DNA of 64,000 nt. It comes from Stachybotrys elegans. Taxonomy: Eukaryota > Ascomycota > Sordariomycetes > Hypocreales > Stachybotryaceae. The stretch's first letter is position 1. Every line of letters starts with the position of its first letter. The position numbers and the translations under genes were made by a program. Under the pieces are notes generated by a model that saw nothing but the letters and a program-made list of their open reading frames with translations, had not been told where the DNA came from and made no database searches. Shown piece after piece: positions 53,279-64,000 of this stretch. The DNA is taken from NCBI GenBank assembly GCA_020746835.1, contig JAGPNK010000011.1, positions 682,001 to 746,000 on the forward strand. The letters run 5' to 3'.

Positions 53279-54084
53279 CTTGGGCGTGGAAGCTGCTGTC
53301 ACTCTGAGCAGTGAGCAGATGCAATGTCCAAATCACAGCTCAGGGGGTTGATGAAGAAGTTTTTGGGCCCGCCGCAATTCCCCGTGCCAATCAATCCATG
53401 TCTAATTTCCATCCCTGCCAGGAGCAGTCGAATCGTGGCGGGACGAGAGTGTGGCGGTGTCGGCCAAGCACAGACCATTTACCTGTCCCGTTTCATACCG
53501 AGGTGTCCGTAATAAACGCTGTCTGTCGACACTAACGTCGGAGTGCTGAAACATGGTTGAGGAAGTGTTTTCGGGGAATGACTGTGATGGTCAGTCTTGC
53601 AACCTTACGTTTCAACCAAGCCGTCGACACTAGTAATCTCCATCTTAGCGGATGCAGACTTTGCAGCTGACGTCTGAAATCATCCCGTGTAGTTTACGCC
53701 TATCTAAGTCAAACTGGCCTGCGATCCTTGGGCCTAACAAGGGACAAATGGGGTTGAAAAGCCAACTATAGTTCCATGTTAAGTACATGTATGTCAAGTT
53801 TGGAAAGACCTAGTCTTGGCCATGCAATATGGAAGTCAAGCTTTTGAGGGTTACCCATTATGATTATATCACCTCTGCTGTATGTTTATTTCATGACTTT
53901 CATTTGATGGTTATGGGTGAAGACGAAATTATACTTCTTCTACCATGCTTCTCCTAAACGATCTCCAACAGGCTTTCCAATCCAAGTTGGGAAGCCGAGC
54001 GAAAAATCTGCCAACTGCTCCCTTCGGAATCCGCGCCTGATCCAGGAAACGTACTATCTCGATAGTAGGAAACCTCTCCTACAA
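53279..54084. other. intergenic region upstream of erg24
   Basis: 806 bp, the erg24 promoter plus the 3' side of the F-box-like gene. No coding or repeat feature was recognised. Confidence 0.4.
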
Positions 54085-54726
54085 TTAATAGTCAGTAGCA
54101 AACCAATCGTGTGTGGCGGCAGTGCCAGGTGAACCACGAACTGGAATCCATTCGAATATAATCTCCCAGTCCGTGGCACTAGGACCATATACATCCATGT
54201 CAAATCCAAGGTTATCCCGCGAGAAATAGGGATCCAGATTCAGAATCCGTAGAGACGGGGCTGTAAAGGACGGCAGATGATGCATGTCATCGTTGATCAA
54301 CAGTCGCATTGTATGTACCCTCGGAAAGACGAGCCCGCCCAGGATCGCCTCCATCTTCTCAATATCATGAGCTCTAGATAGGTAGAACTGACCGATTTCT
54401 TGGACAAAGTTTGCGTATATCTGGCGTCTCTCTGGTGCCACGCATGCAAACCGCCTATCTAGCTGGGGATAGACAGCTTGCGCCCAGAGAAGAGGCGCTG
54501 CCTCCTTCCACCAAGCCCGGCGCACCGAGCAGCATCGGCATAGATCCACTGTCGAGTCGATCCTGACATACTCCATAACATTCCGTAAAATACGGGGGAT
54601 GGCCAGGGCACGCTGGCTGGCGGATAGGCCTGTAGTCATAACGATGCAGTCAAGTGCTCCGGTTTCTTGATGTGTAAAATGCTGAGAGGCAAAGGGAAAA
54701 GGAAAACAAAAAGTTGCGTTGGGCAT
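54085..54726 (-). CDS. small F-box-like protein
   Basis: 213 residues from 54726; the second Met (54639, MTTGLSASQRALAIPRIL) is a likelier start. An F-box-like segment is visible: ALAIPRILRNVMEYV, then DLCRCCSVRRAWWKEAAPLL followed by W. F-box proteins recruit substrates to SCF ubiquitin ligases through Skp1. A leucine-rich stretch follows (VFPRVHTMRLLINDDMHHLP, APSLRILNLDPY). Fungal F-box proteins of this type are usually 400-600 residues, so this copy may be truncated or reduced. No stop-removing intron at the 3' end could be defended. Confidence 0.55.
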   Translation of the reverse strand: MPNATFCFPFPFASQHFTHQETGALDCIVMTTGLSASQRALAIPRILRNVMEYVRIDSTVDLCRCCSVRRAWWKEAAPLLWAQAVYPQLDRRFACVAPERRQIYANFVQEIGQFYLSRAHDIEKMEAILGGLVFPRVHTMRLLINDDMHHLPSFTAPSLRILNLDPYFSRDNLGFDMDVYGPSATDWEIIFEWIPVRGSPGTAATHDWFATDY

Positions 54727-56130
54727 CCAGATAATTAGCCCTTGGAAACCATCATACTGTCGTGGATGGGTGGTGGGTCAAATCCATGAGAATGAGCTTG
54801 TTAAACGAAGGCACAGCCTCGATGCGAAGTTGTCCCACTCGTTACAGTTCTGAGGCTGTACATTTTCTCTCATTCACTTCCTCTATGCCAGTCAGAGTGT
54901 TCCTTGCTTAATACTCTTTGAAGACGGAACCTCCCAGCGGCACAGTAGTGCATTCCATTATATACCCCCTCTTCTCGGTCCTATTCGTCGTACTCCTTCT
55001 CATCAAACGCTGCGACATGCACATTATTCCTTCGCGGCTCAGTCATGCCGGATGGTGCGTAGGGTCTGGGCTTCGGATGGCAATTTCCCTTGGGTTGCAT
55101 CCACGAGATTTGCTTCAAGTCCGCATAAAAGTTGGGATGAAAGCGACTGTGCCGCAAGACCACGCCGTATTCATTCCTGGGGGCGCAGGTGCGCATGCGC
55201 CTGTCAAAATCAGGTGTGAAGACGACGTGCAGCGGATGGTGGCAGTACATGATAAAAGTAGGCCATTGGTCAATTGTTCACAGCCTTGGCGATGCACCCT
55301 GACTCCAGCATGAATTGCGGCAGCCTTCTCAACCCGCAGGAAGACCTGAGATGAGCCAGCCGCAACGTGGCATCGTTGTAATTGCTCACAGCAACGCCCA
55401 TCCCTGCTGTCGACCCCTCGTCGCGGCCGTGTGGAGGGCGATGACGCCACCGAGCGCATCAAGAGCGCGGACCTCCCGTTCGACCTCCCGGCATTGAATG
55501 GATGATGGTCGTGTTTCGGGCCGTAGTATGGCTCTGGCAGCGACTCGTCCAGTCGGGCGACAGCCAGGTCCCCATACCACTTTACACGAGTTAGCCTTGG
55601 TTTGCGGGTAATGCCAAGAAATCCAACCTGATCCTACATCAGTGTCCCTATTCGATCCGCTCTTCGTTCGTATATGCAGTGGGAGCCGGCAGGCAAAAAT
55701 ATGCGAGGGCAAGACTCGATCCAACCACAAAGGACCGGCGCAACCTGCACATTGCTCCGCCATCGGCAGATGCGTTGTCTTGGACAATCGAGAGGCGACG
55801 ACATGGCCCCCCTTGCTGAGGGATTGTGAAATGCTACCTAAACATCCTTCCGCAGTGGAATCATCGGAGTAGCGCACTAATTCAGGATTCCGCAGGCCGA
55901 AAACGAAAAGACTGGCGGGCGCCGAGCCTTGGGGGCCGAAACTACACCACCAATGATACATAGCCGAAGCAAACATGGATCGAGCGTGGTGAATGTGGCG
56001 GGGGATGCAGGGGTGGATGCGGCCGCCATGCCTTGGCTCGCTCACATTAATGTCATATGTAATGAGGGGAGAGAACTTGATCGGGCCCCCGATGGCCAAG
56101 GAGGACGAGCGAGAAGTTGCACAATCAATC
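54727..56130. other. 1.4-kb divergent intergenic region
   Basis: This lies between the F-box-like and lectin-like genes. Overlapping open frames at 55.4-56.1 kb on the minus strand have no recognisable motif. The in-frame ATG at 56092 could extend the lectin-like protein by 13 residues. Confidence 0.4.
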
Positions 56131-57824
56131 ATGGCAACGAGTCCCTATGACCGCGACGCGGATGCCCCCGAGGTGGCCTTCTCGAGGCAGCCGGAGCTCG
56201 TCTCGCCCAGCGGCACACTCTCGAGCGCCGCCTCGCCGATCCCCACGTATTCCAACACGGTGTCGTCGTCCGGGCTGCACTCGGTCATGGTAGAACCCCC
56301 CGAGGGGATGTTGCTGCACGACAAGCAGGACCACAGGGCGGAGGAGCCGCCGGAAGAGAAGATTGCGGTGGGCGGAGAGAAGCGCAGAGGGCTGTTTGGA
56401 TGGAGCCTGCGCAGGACACTGACCATCGGGGGTATTGTGCTGCTGGTTATCGCGGCCATTGCGGTGGGCGTGGGTGTTGGCCTTGCGATACGAAATGACG
56501 ACAGGTATGAGGCGTCTTTGGGATTTGTGGATTTTACTGACATGGGAGCAGCGGACCAATTACCGAGAGTGAGGAAGCGGCAGAAGGTGGAACATCATCA
56601 GCACCACCACGAGCATCATCATCATCCCCATCGTCAGAGTCAGTGGCTTCTTCTTCGCCATCGACGACAGACACAAGCCGGGAGACGACATCAACGTCGA
56701 CACCGGCATTCGGCAGCCCTACCCAGTTCGCCAGCTCGGCGAGGGCTTCAGACTCGGCTTGCTACGACAACGTGTGCCCGTCGATGCTGACAGCAGCATG
56801 GTCCAGCCCGCGAGATTCTACGCTTCTGTTGCTGGCGCTGGGCGAGGACGGCGAGTACTGGTATCGCGAGACCGACGGGGAGACGTGGCTGGGCGACTGG
56901 GAATCCATCGGGGGCACTTTCGTCAGCAGGCCAGCCGCGGCGTCTGTGGTAGATGGGCGCATCCACGTGGTTGGTGTCTCGGAGGAGCTCAACATGCTGA
57001 CGAGGTCCTACAACGCCCGGACAGGCACTTGGGACCGCAACTGGACGAGCCTGGGCGGACCCAGCCTCTCGGAGCCAGCAACCTGCACGCGCGAGGGGAA
57101 GCTGCACGTCTTCACGACGAACAGCCGCCGGGGCGTCCGGTGGAAGACACTGCTGGACTCAGGCTGGGACCCGAGTGATGAGGACGAGTGGCATACCAGG
57201 AATGGCCGCGAGGTGGAGAGCGCGGTCGGGCTGGCCTGCGACGACGGCCGGCTCGACGTGGTGGCGTACGGCGAGACGGAGGCGCCCTTCCAGCTCATGG
57301 TCAGCCGCTTCAACAGCCGCAGCCGGCCGCGGCTCACCGAGTTCACGCGGTACGGCGGCGACTTCGCGGGCCACCCGGTGGCGACGCTGCTGGGCAACAG
57401 GACGTACGTGTTTGGCGTGGGCGCCGACGGCGACATGTACTACACCTCGTGGCGCGACACGATACCCGCGAGCCCGGACGACTTCGAGAGCCTGGGCGCG
57501 TCGTTCGAGTCCGTGGCCAGCGTGCTCGCGACGGGCGACGACCGGCTCGACGTGCTGGCCGTGGGCACCGACGGGCGCCTCAAGAAGATGACGCTGCTCG
57601 GCGGCGAGTGGCAGGCCCGCTGGGAGGACCTGGGCGGCTTCTTCCACTCGGCGCCGCTGGTGGTGCGGCTGCCCGAGGCGAGGGTGGCCGTGTTTGGCAT
57701 CGGAGAGGATGGCGAGGTGATTCACGGCCTGTGGGATGTGAGCGGCGACGAGGCGGCGTGGGGGAGGGGGGGGTGGTTTGTCGACGGGGGGAATTTCACG
57801 ACGAGGTGGTTCAGTGATGTATAG
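56131..57824 (+). CDS. membrane-anchored fucose-lectin-like beta-propeller protein
   Basis: 548 residues in two exons (56131-56504 and 56552-57824; 47-nt intron). The cytosolic N-terminus (MATSPYDRDADAPEVAF) is Ser/Pro rich. One strong transmembrane helix follows a basic stop (KRRGLFGWSLRR, then TLTIGGIVLLVIAAIAVGVG), so the protein is probably type II. A Ser/Thr/Pro stalk leads to a propeller of repeated blades with W-D/G motifs (ALGEDGEYWYRETDGETW, VVDGRIHVVGVSEEL, TREGKLHVFTT, GNRTYVFGVGADGDMYYTSW, RVAVFGIGEDGEVIHGLW). This matches the six-bladed fungal fucose-specific lectin fold. Whether fucose-binding residues are kept cannot be judged. GC content and third-position bias rise strongly in the propeller. 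56092 is an alternative start. Confidence 0.8.
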
Positions 57825-58235
57825 CACGTAACGGCACGGGGATAATGGGACTGGCGTATCTGATTAGCAGGCAGGCGGTATATCTCATGGAGATTGTTGT
57901 TCCAAGTTATAGAAACAATCCACATCAACAGATCATTTGTCTACCCTACAACACAACCACCCCCAAACACCAAATGCAATCAATCCACGGACTGGGGCAA
58001 CACGGGGATTTCCCGATCCTATGCACCAGCAGAATAGAGATCAGTGACTTCAAGGTTCCTTCGACGATAAAGAGGATGTTCAAGCAATAGATGATACTTG
58101 GCAAGAAAGTTACGATGAAGCAATTTCATTACTATTCATGACGTCCCAACCCAATATCCCATCCCAAGTATCCTTACTTTCCAGCAATAGCAAACCCAAC
58201 GCCTGATTTACCCCCAAATCCCCATGTGATCGATC
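57825..58235. other. convergent intergenic region
   Basis: 411 bp between the lectin-like and cyclin H 3' ends, AT-rich. Nothing else was recognised. Confidence 0.4.
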
Positions 58236-59355
58236 CTACAGAGGCCCTCCAAAGATATCATCGCCATCCACCTTTCTCCTCTTGGCATCGCGGTCCGCGT
58301 CGCCAAACACGGCGGCGTCGTCCCCGCCACCCTCCGTCTTCTTCTCCTTCGTGACGGCCTGCTCGCGCCGCGCCTTCTGCAGCGCCACCAGGTCTGCTCG
58401 GTCCGGGTCGCGGCACCTTTGCAGCTTCTTGCGCAGCGGCTTCATCGACTTGACCGTCTCGGGCTGTTTCGTCGTCAGCTTCAACTCACATATTCCCACC
58501 ATAGGAATGGGCCAAGGGAAAGAGGCTTACCGTCGCCCAGTATTCCGTCATGCGCTCCGGCGGCTCCTCCTCTAGCATCCTTCGGCACCCATCCAGCGCC
58601 ACCATAATCTTGTTGCGCATGTCCCCCGCCAACCACATCTTGCCTGGCGCGCCGCCATCCCCCTCCTCAGGCGGCAGCAGCTTGTCCACGAGCCCGGCAT
58701 CCACCATGAGCAGCGCCGCCATCATGATCTGGCTCGGCGTGTAGTGAAAGTACACGTCCGTGACGAGCGGGCTAAACTTGAGAATCTCGCGCGCCCGCGC
58801 GTGCGCCCGGCTCACGCGGCCCTCCTCCTCGGGCAGCTTGCGCCGCAGCTCCAGCACCGCGCCCTCGAGCGCCCGGAACGGGTGCCGCACGTCAAAGGCG
58901 AACCGTATCCCCTGGCACAGCAGGTACTCGCCCGCCAGGATCTGCTCGCTCGACGTGTTGGTGAACTTCTCGGCCAACTTGGCCAGCCGGATGTAGAAGC
59001 CCTCGGCCTTGCAACCAAAGAACAGCGACGTCTTGAGCAGCTCCGTGGGCGGGTACGTCATGACCGAGTTGGTCACGTAGAAGCGGCGGAGGAAAATGGC
59101 CGCCGTCGATCGAATCTCGGTGGGCAGCTCGCAGAATTGTGCCGCCCGGATCAGCTCCACGGTGAAGAACTTGACGAGCTGCGCCTCTTCGGCGGCGGTG
59201 AGGAATTCGGGCGAGGGCGAGCCCGACAAGCGGGGGGCGATCTGCTGCTGCGCGAGCGAGTTGGTCTTGTGGCGAAGGTCCTGCAGCTGGCTAGGCGAGA
59301 AGGACCACAGGCGGAACTGCGTCGACTGGCGGTATCGCTCGTCTTCGGTAGCCAT
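58236..59355 (-). CDS. cyclin H homologue (CCL1, TFIIK subunit)
   Basis: Regulatory subunit of the CDK-activating kinase within TFIIH (TFIIK), which phosphorylates the RNA polymerase II C-terminal domain. 357 residues in two exons (59355-58531 and 58484-58236; 46-nt intron with acceptor TGTGAG). Seen: N-terminal YRQSTQFRLWSFSPSQLQDL, cyclin box 1 (LTAAEEAQLVKFF, STAAIFLRRFYVTNSVMTYP, TSLFFGCKAEGFYIRLAKLA), QILAGEYLLCQGIRFAFDVR with PFRALEG, and cyclin box 2 (YFHYTPSQIMMAALLMVDAG). The tail is basic and ends DDIFGGPL. Confidence 0.92.
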
Positions 59356-59913
59356 GGTGAGCTGTAGGCGTGCAATGCCTCGTCAATTGTGTGCTGGGAG
59401 CGGCGTTGGCAGCCTCGGGCTGTGTAGTATGAAGCTTCCAAAGTTCGTAGCCTGATGGTGCAAGTTTGAGATGGACCGTTGCTGATACAGTGCGTCAAGC
59501 CGTCAGCACAGTGGGAAGCACGTGACTAGGCAGCAGTGCCAACCATATTCACCCCAGCCTTTACGCAAAAGTTGTCACATTCAAGAATCATCATAAGTCA
59601 ATGCGTGACAGAAATAATGTCAATGTAAAGATACCATCCAAATCTAGTAATCGAGTGCGCAATCCAGTGTGCTGCAGCTCTGCAGCGACCCAATTGTAAT
59701 GATCCTGATACCACCCGCAACGCCTTGTCCGCCAGATCCCAGCCAGGCGTTGGCTCCCAGCCAGATATTCCCGAGTAGCAAAGCAATATAATAGATACAA
59801 AAAAAAAATGAAACAAAAAGACAGGTGCATGTTTTCGACGGCCACTCATGTGGCTTGTGGTTTCATTCTCATCATTCCTTGGATTTCTTGTCCAAGGCCC
59901 TGCGTCTCCCAGC
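59356..59913. other. intergenic region
   Basis: 558 bp holding the cyclin H promoter and the 3' UTR of the BAR gene. It contains an A9 run at about 59800. No coding sequence was recognised. Confidence 0.4.
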
Positions 59914-61337
59914 TTAGTAGCCGACAGCCTCACGGCGAGGGACAGGAGGAGCGGGCTTCTTGGCACGGTTGGGAGGAGGAGGAGGGGGCGCCTTCTTGCC
60001 AATGGTGCCCATGGCACTCGAGGTCCTGCTGAGGCTGCCATAGCTTGTGGCAGGGCTCGCGCTGCGCTCGCCGTGGTCGGAGCTGGCGCTTCCGCTACCG
60101 ACAGTAGAGGCATCATCGGAGAAGACGTCGTCTCGGCCGTAAGCGCTGCTGTCGGTGGCAATCCTGGCAAGAGGCGTCATGGATCCCCGAGGGGTCAGGC
60201 TGTTGCCGCGGGTGTCATACGTCGTCGCCCTGGCGATGGTAGGTCGGGCAGGCTGGGGCGGCGGGGGAGGAGCACGAGAGGTGGCAGCAGAGCGGATGGG
60301 GATGCGAGCAGGGATGGGAGGCTCGGCATCCTCATAGACGGCGTTGTGGTGAGGCTCCTGCCAGGAGCGCGAGGTGTTGGTGCGGGACAGGAGGCTGTTG
60401 CGGCGCGAGGGCTTCGGAGGCGGGGAGGAGCGCATGGGAGCGGGCGCGGCAGCACCGGCGCCGGACCAGTTCTGGCGGACGCGGCGCAGCTCTTCAGCAG
60501 AGCGCTCGTGGTACTCGAGCTCGGCATCGAGGAGGGAGGCGAGGGCACCGACGCTGTCAGGCTCAGCCTCCTTGACGTCCTGCATGCGACGGAGGACATC
60601 CTCGCTCGACTCCTCGAACTTAGCGCGGTTGATGCGGACCTCCTCCTCGGTGCGGACATCGTCGCGACGAGCCTTTTGGAGCTTGGTGGTGCTGGCGTCG
60701 AGAGCCAGACGGCGGCTCTCGAGCTTCTTGCGAGCGGCCTGACAGGTCAGTTAGCATTGGGAGTGTTGTGGTGGTACGCACGGCAGGACATGCAGGGGAA
60801 TGGCTCGAGGGAATGCGAGGAATGGGTGACGTGTGTGAGGGGGTTGATGTTTCAGTCTAGACGTACCGTGTACTCCTTCATGATGGCGAGGGTCTGCTCG
60901 AGGTGCTCGAACCAGACGGCCGAGACCTGGGCAGTGTAGGTTTCGTGGAGCTCGGCAATGTGCATGTTGGCGCGACCAATGGATGCCAGGCCGTTGCCAA
61001 ATTCCGAGTCGGGCTCGAAGTCGTCGCCGTGGGTGGCCATGGTGCGGGCCATGAAGGCGGCGGGCGTGGTGCGGTCCTTGTCCTCGTTGGCGTCGCAGTG
61101 TCGGCCAAGCCACTTTGTGTAGACGGCCATGGACCTGTGTAGACGCTCAATGCCTGGGGAAGAGTTAGTTAGAATTGCGTTGATTGTGTAGGGATAGCGA
61201 AGAAGCGTACCGTCGTTGCGGAGGGCCATCTCGGTCTCGAGCATCTGGAACTCTTCCGAGTGGGTGGTCTTGGCCTCGGCGCCCATCTTCTCGCCGGCCC
61301 ATTGGAAGGCGCGGTCAATCTTCTTTGTGAAGTTCAT
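59914..61337 (-). CDS. BAR-domain membrane-curvature protein with proline-rich tail
   Basis: 412 residues in three exons: 61337-61211, 61153-60867 and 60738-59914. The introns are 57 and 128 nt. The N-terminus MNFTKKIDRAFQWAGEKMGA and the helical coiled-coil body to about residue 230 form a fungal BAR domain, which dimerises and senses or bends membranes in endocytosis and vesicle traffic. The tail is Ser/Pro rich with polyproline blocks (APPPPPQPARP, KKAPPPPPPNRAKKPAPP) suited to SH3 binding, and ends PRREAVGY. There is no SH3 domain in the protein itself, unlike Rvs167. Confidence 0.87.
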
Positions 61338-62228
61338 GATGGCGGTAGGTATGGAGTAGAGCTAGATGGTGGATGGATGATACGGATGCTTGTGCTTCTT
61401 TGTGTATGCGAAGGTCGTGTCGAACGATTCGTGGTCATGCAATGGAGCTGTCTGACGTCGATGGGACGCTGCGCCTGGCAGTGAACGGGAACAATGGCAA
61501 AAAGGCAGCGAATGTGGACACGAGGGTATAAAGAGGAGGATGAGCGAGTGTGGATAGAAGTAGTAGAAGTAAAAGAGGAGAGGCAAAGAGGAGGAAGGGC
61601 GAGAAGGGGAGGGGAGAGGTTGGTAGAAAAAGGCCCGTGGAATAATACAGGGCAGGGAGCTATCGATTACGGCAGGGACATGTTGGGCAGGTACTTTGCC
61701 ATTTCTCCGCCCGCACCACGCTACGGATACAGGTGGCAGTAGGCCACTAATTTGGCAGACAACCGCCTGGAACCCAGAATGAAACGAGACGGGACGAGGA
61801 GGCGGCGCTCCGTGGCAAAAGTCACGGCGACTCAACAAACGATAGGACCCTGCAAGCCTGCAAGGCCAGCACCCCGGCCAGGTACATACCCAGGAGAGGT
61901 ATCGGCAGGGATCTGGCCGAGCTTTTGCCCAGAAAGAAACGAGATGGAGAGGTGTGGTTGGCCGAGGACAGGCCATGCGCTGCATGCATGTCGCTTCTTT
62001 TTTCGCCATCCATACTCCGTACATGTACATACATGCATGGTTGGATGGGTGCATTGAATTGGCCTTATCCGCGGGGTGGCAGCCCGTCGATGCGTGCATG
62101 CGCCCACCGCAGCCGTGGGAACGAGAGGAGATGCAGAGGAGGAGAATGTGGGACGGAGGGGAATAATATGGGGGGAAGCCGAAGCCATTCGTATATCGTG
62201 ATAGTGGCACGTTTAGCCATGGCCTAAT

Positions 62229-62255
62229 TATTCCAGCGCCAGCGCCAGCGCCAGC
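62229..62255 (+). repeat. CCAGCG hexanucleotide repeat
   Basis: Three exact CCAGCG units and a fourth truncated to CCAGC, continuing into AGAAGCACAAGC. Confidence 0.8.
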
Positions 62256-62395
62256 AGAAGCACAAGCACCCGCGCTAGGGACCAGCCACCACCCACCGCG
62301 ACGGGCCAATCCAGTCCAGACTCTCTGGGCGGTGGAGTCTTTTCTCCAGGGACAGACAGGGGCAAGCAACCACACCAAACTCTGTTTCCTGGGTT

Positions 62396-62452
62396 GTATT
62401 TTATTTATTTATTTTACCATGTTCAATTGGCTTTTATTTTATTTTATTTAAT
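62396..62452 (+). repeat. TTTA/TTTTA simple repeat
   Basis: Two blocks of (T)TTTA units separated by about 20 bases of unique sequence; ordinary intergenic AT-rich microsatellite. Confidence 0.8.
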
Positions 62453-63927
62453 CGGGTATCTATGTAGGATTTTGTCCTCGTTCTTGTACTGTACCCGGGT
62501 AAGGTAAGGACCGAGCTGCAGCAGACACAAGGCGCTAGACAGGGGCCGTATCATCAACAGGTACAAAGGTACATAGGTAATAATGTAATAATTACTGGCA
62601 CTGCTTATCGGCCCCTCTCCTCCCTCTCCCATCTATCCATCCATGTCCTGCCCACCCTCCTCTTTCTTTGTTGGCTGCTTGTCCTAGCCGCCGTTTGCCG
62701 GAGACGGGACCGACGCGCCAGTTGCGAGACAGCGATAGATGGGTGTGCGGTGCGTACGACTGTCGATCGAGTCGCAACGGTCGCAAAGGCCCAGGAAAAA
62801 CACGCAGATCACCACGTCCAGACCACCCTTGGGCGCGTTCCGGTTTGATCGATGACAATCCCTTCGGTCTGTGCCCCTCTTCTTGTACACACTATGGAGG
62901 TAGGGCAGGTACTTTTTGCACCCGGCCCGGAACTGCGATGGAGGAGGGACTGATTGATTGACTTGCAGATGATGCTAGGCAAAATATCGAAAAACCCCCT
63001 CACCACCACCACCAACTCGTCCTGGTCGTCGTCGTCCTCCACCCACACCCCGGCCAACTGTCCGATTGTGCAATGGCTCGCGGCCTCGACGATTGGCTCA
63101 CCGAACCGCCGGGACATGGATCGAATTCCCACAGAGCCCTCCCCTCCTTCCAGAACACGACCACGACAGGAATGGAATGGACACGAGGCCAATGGTCGAT
63201 GGGCCCCAGCCGCCGACAGCCAGTCCTCGGGCTCCCGTAAGCTGAGGCTCTGAGTCGGCCAGGAATGCGGCCACGCCATCTGACAGCCAGGCTGGCACGA
63301 CTGAATCCGATCCTGCGCCATGCTCAGGCACCGCCGGGCACATACGTTTTGCACGGCACCTAGTTGGTGGCACAGGCGTTTCGCCGTCGCCCATGGACCA
63401 ACCAAAACAGAACAAAACAACGCAGAGCCGCCCGCAGAAGCTGGCCACCCTCCATTCCTGTCCAGTCAGTCCACCACCGTCTGTACCGCTCCGTGTCCTG
63501 TAACCTGTTTTGTTGCTGGTTGATTATTACGGGCCGGCCACGGTCAGTCGGCTTTGTCCAATGTCCATGCGCTCGCTGCCTTGGTTGCACTGCCTCCCCC
63601 TTTGGCCATGAAACGTCGACACGGCCCCGTCTCAATGCATCACCACTGTCTTGCTCGTGTTTGACGCGCGGCTACAGGTACACCTGCCGCTCGTCCACGC
63701 CGCCCGTCGCATCTCAATTTGTCACCGTCGGATTCGGTGCAATCCACAACAACCCGTATTTGTGCATGCACAAAATGAGCCTGCATAAAACAATCCTCGC
63801 CTTGCTTGACCAATCGACTGCATCCCATTCAACGTCTGATGTCACATCACCATCATCCATCCCATGACCGGCAGTCCGGTCTTGCCTCGCATTCTCATGG
63901 CACGGAAAACACCGTCCACCCCTCATC

Positions 63928-64000
63928 ATGGACCGCCTAGAACTTCGTCTGCCAGATGAACCCATCGCATCGCGGCGTGGTCAAGGTAGAGTTTGTCGCT
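63928..64000 (+). CDS. possible first exon of a gene cut by the window end
   Basis: An ATG with A at -3 opens MDRLELRLPDEPIASRRGQ, followed by a possible donor (GTAGAG) at about 63986. It is too short to identify. It would give the preceding 2.6-kb region a second promoter function. Confidence 0.25.
   Translation, partial: MDRLELRLPDEPIASRRGQGRVCR

Larger units (their letters stand above)
61338..63927. other. 2.6-kb gene-free region
   Basis: The BAR gene promoter plus unassigned sequence. Small simple repeats occur at 62229-62255 (CCAGCG units) and 62396-62452 (TTTTA/TTTA units). Open frames up to about 200 codons lie on both strands, overlap each other and match nothing recognisable. Confidence 0.5.

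Noticed and set aside
57159..57827. Long antisense and alternate-frame ORFs across the lectin-like propeller
   Set aside because: The GC-rich, strongly codon-biased sense gene keeps the other frames open; the sense frame has the blade repeats.
59848..60939. Plus-strand open frame of 363 codons over the BAR gene
   Set aside because: It is antisense to a well-supported three-exon BAR protein and has no motifs; its Arg/Gly/Ala richness comes from the complement of Pro/Ser codons.
62809..63420. Minus-strand open frame of 203 codons near the right end
   Set aside because: No recognisable domain, no splice context, and overlapping open frames on the other strand of similar length.
1..64000. tRNA genes
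   Set aside because: A scan by eye for B-box-like GGTTCGANNCC on both strands found no candidate with a matching A box; a covariance-model search would be decisive.

Overview
The window is nuclear DNA of a filamentous ascomycete, most likely a Sordariomycete of the Hypocreales type. Evidence: genes on both strands are broken by very short spliceosomal introns (mostly 46-60 nt) with GTRNGT donors, CTNAC branch sites and YAG acceptors. The gene content is also typical: Zn2Cys6 factors, a PTH11-type receptor, a HET-domain protein, a LysM protein and erg genes. No tRNA, rRNA, CRISPR or intact transposon was recognised. Genus is not called. Exon coordinates were derived by hand from reading frames and splice consensus, and each spliced model keeps one open frame unless stated.

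Layout. 0.4-5.5 kb: a multi-AT-hook protein, a short-chain dehydrogenase and a fungal transcription factor whose last exon appears frameshifted. 5.7-11.2 kb: a 1,765-residue protein with an N-terminal nucleotidyltransferase-like motif followed by ankyrin repeats. 12-15.9 kb: a Dal5-type MFS transporter and a 9-exon PTH11-like receptor. 18-19.8 kb: a phospholipase D superfamily protein.

20.3-31.1 kb is the most coherent block: glucosamine-6-phosphate deaminase, a Zn2Cys6 regulator, a divergent hexokinase, a secreted protein of unknown family and an APC permease. Two pairs (regulator/hexokinase and secreted protein/permease) share divergent promoters. Three promoters in the block are rich in CCGG boxes. 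The reading offered is an amino-sugar (glucosamine) uptake and catabolism cluster with its own regulator; this is inference.

31.5-45.4 kb is accessory: a HET protein, an SRPK-like kinase, a LysM secreted protein, an intron-poor RBR E3 ligase followed by an A-rich tract, a secreted GMC oxidoreductase and an alpha/beta-hydrolase-like protein. 45.4-47.9 kb has no recognisable gene. 47.9-53.3 kb carries, on one strand, a Zn2Cys6 factor, erg6 and erg24, so two ergosterol genes are linked to a regulator. 54-64 kb holds an F-box-like protein, a membrane-anchored fucose-lectin-like propeller, cyclin H (TFIIK), a BAR protein, a long gene-free stretch and possibly the first exon of a gene cut by the window end.
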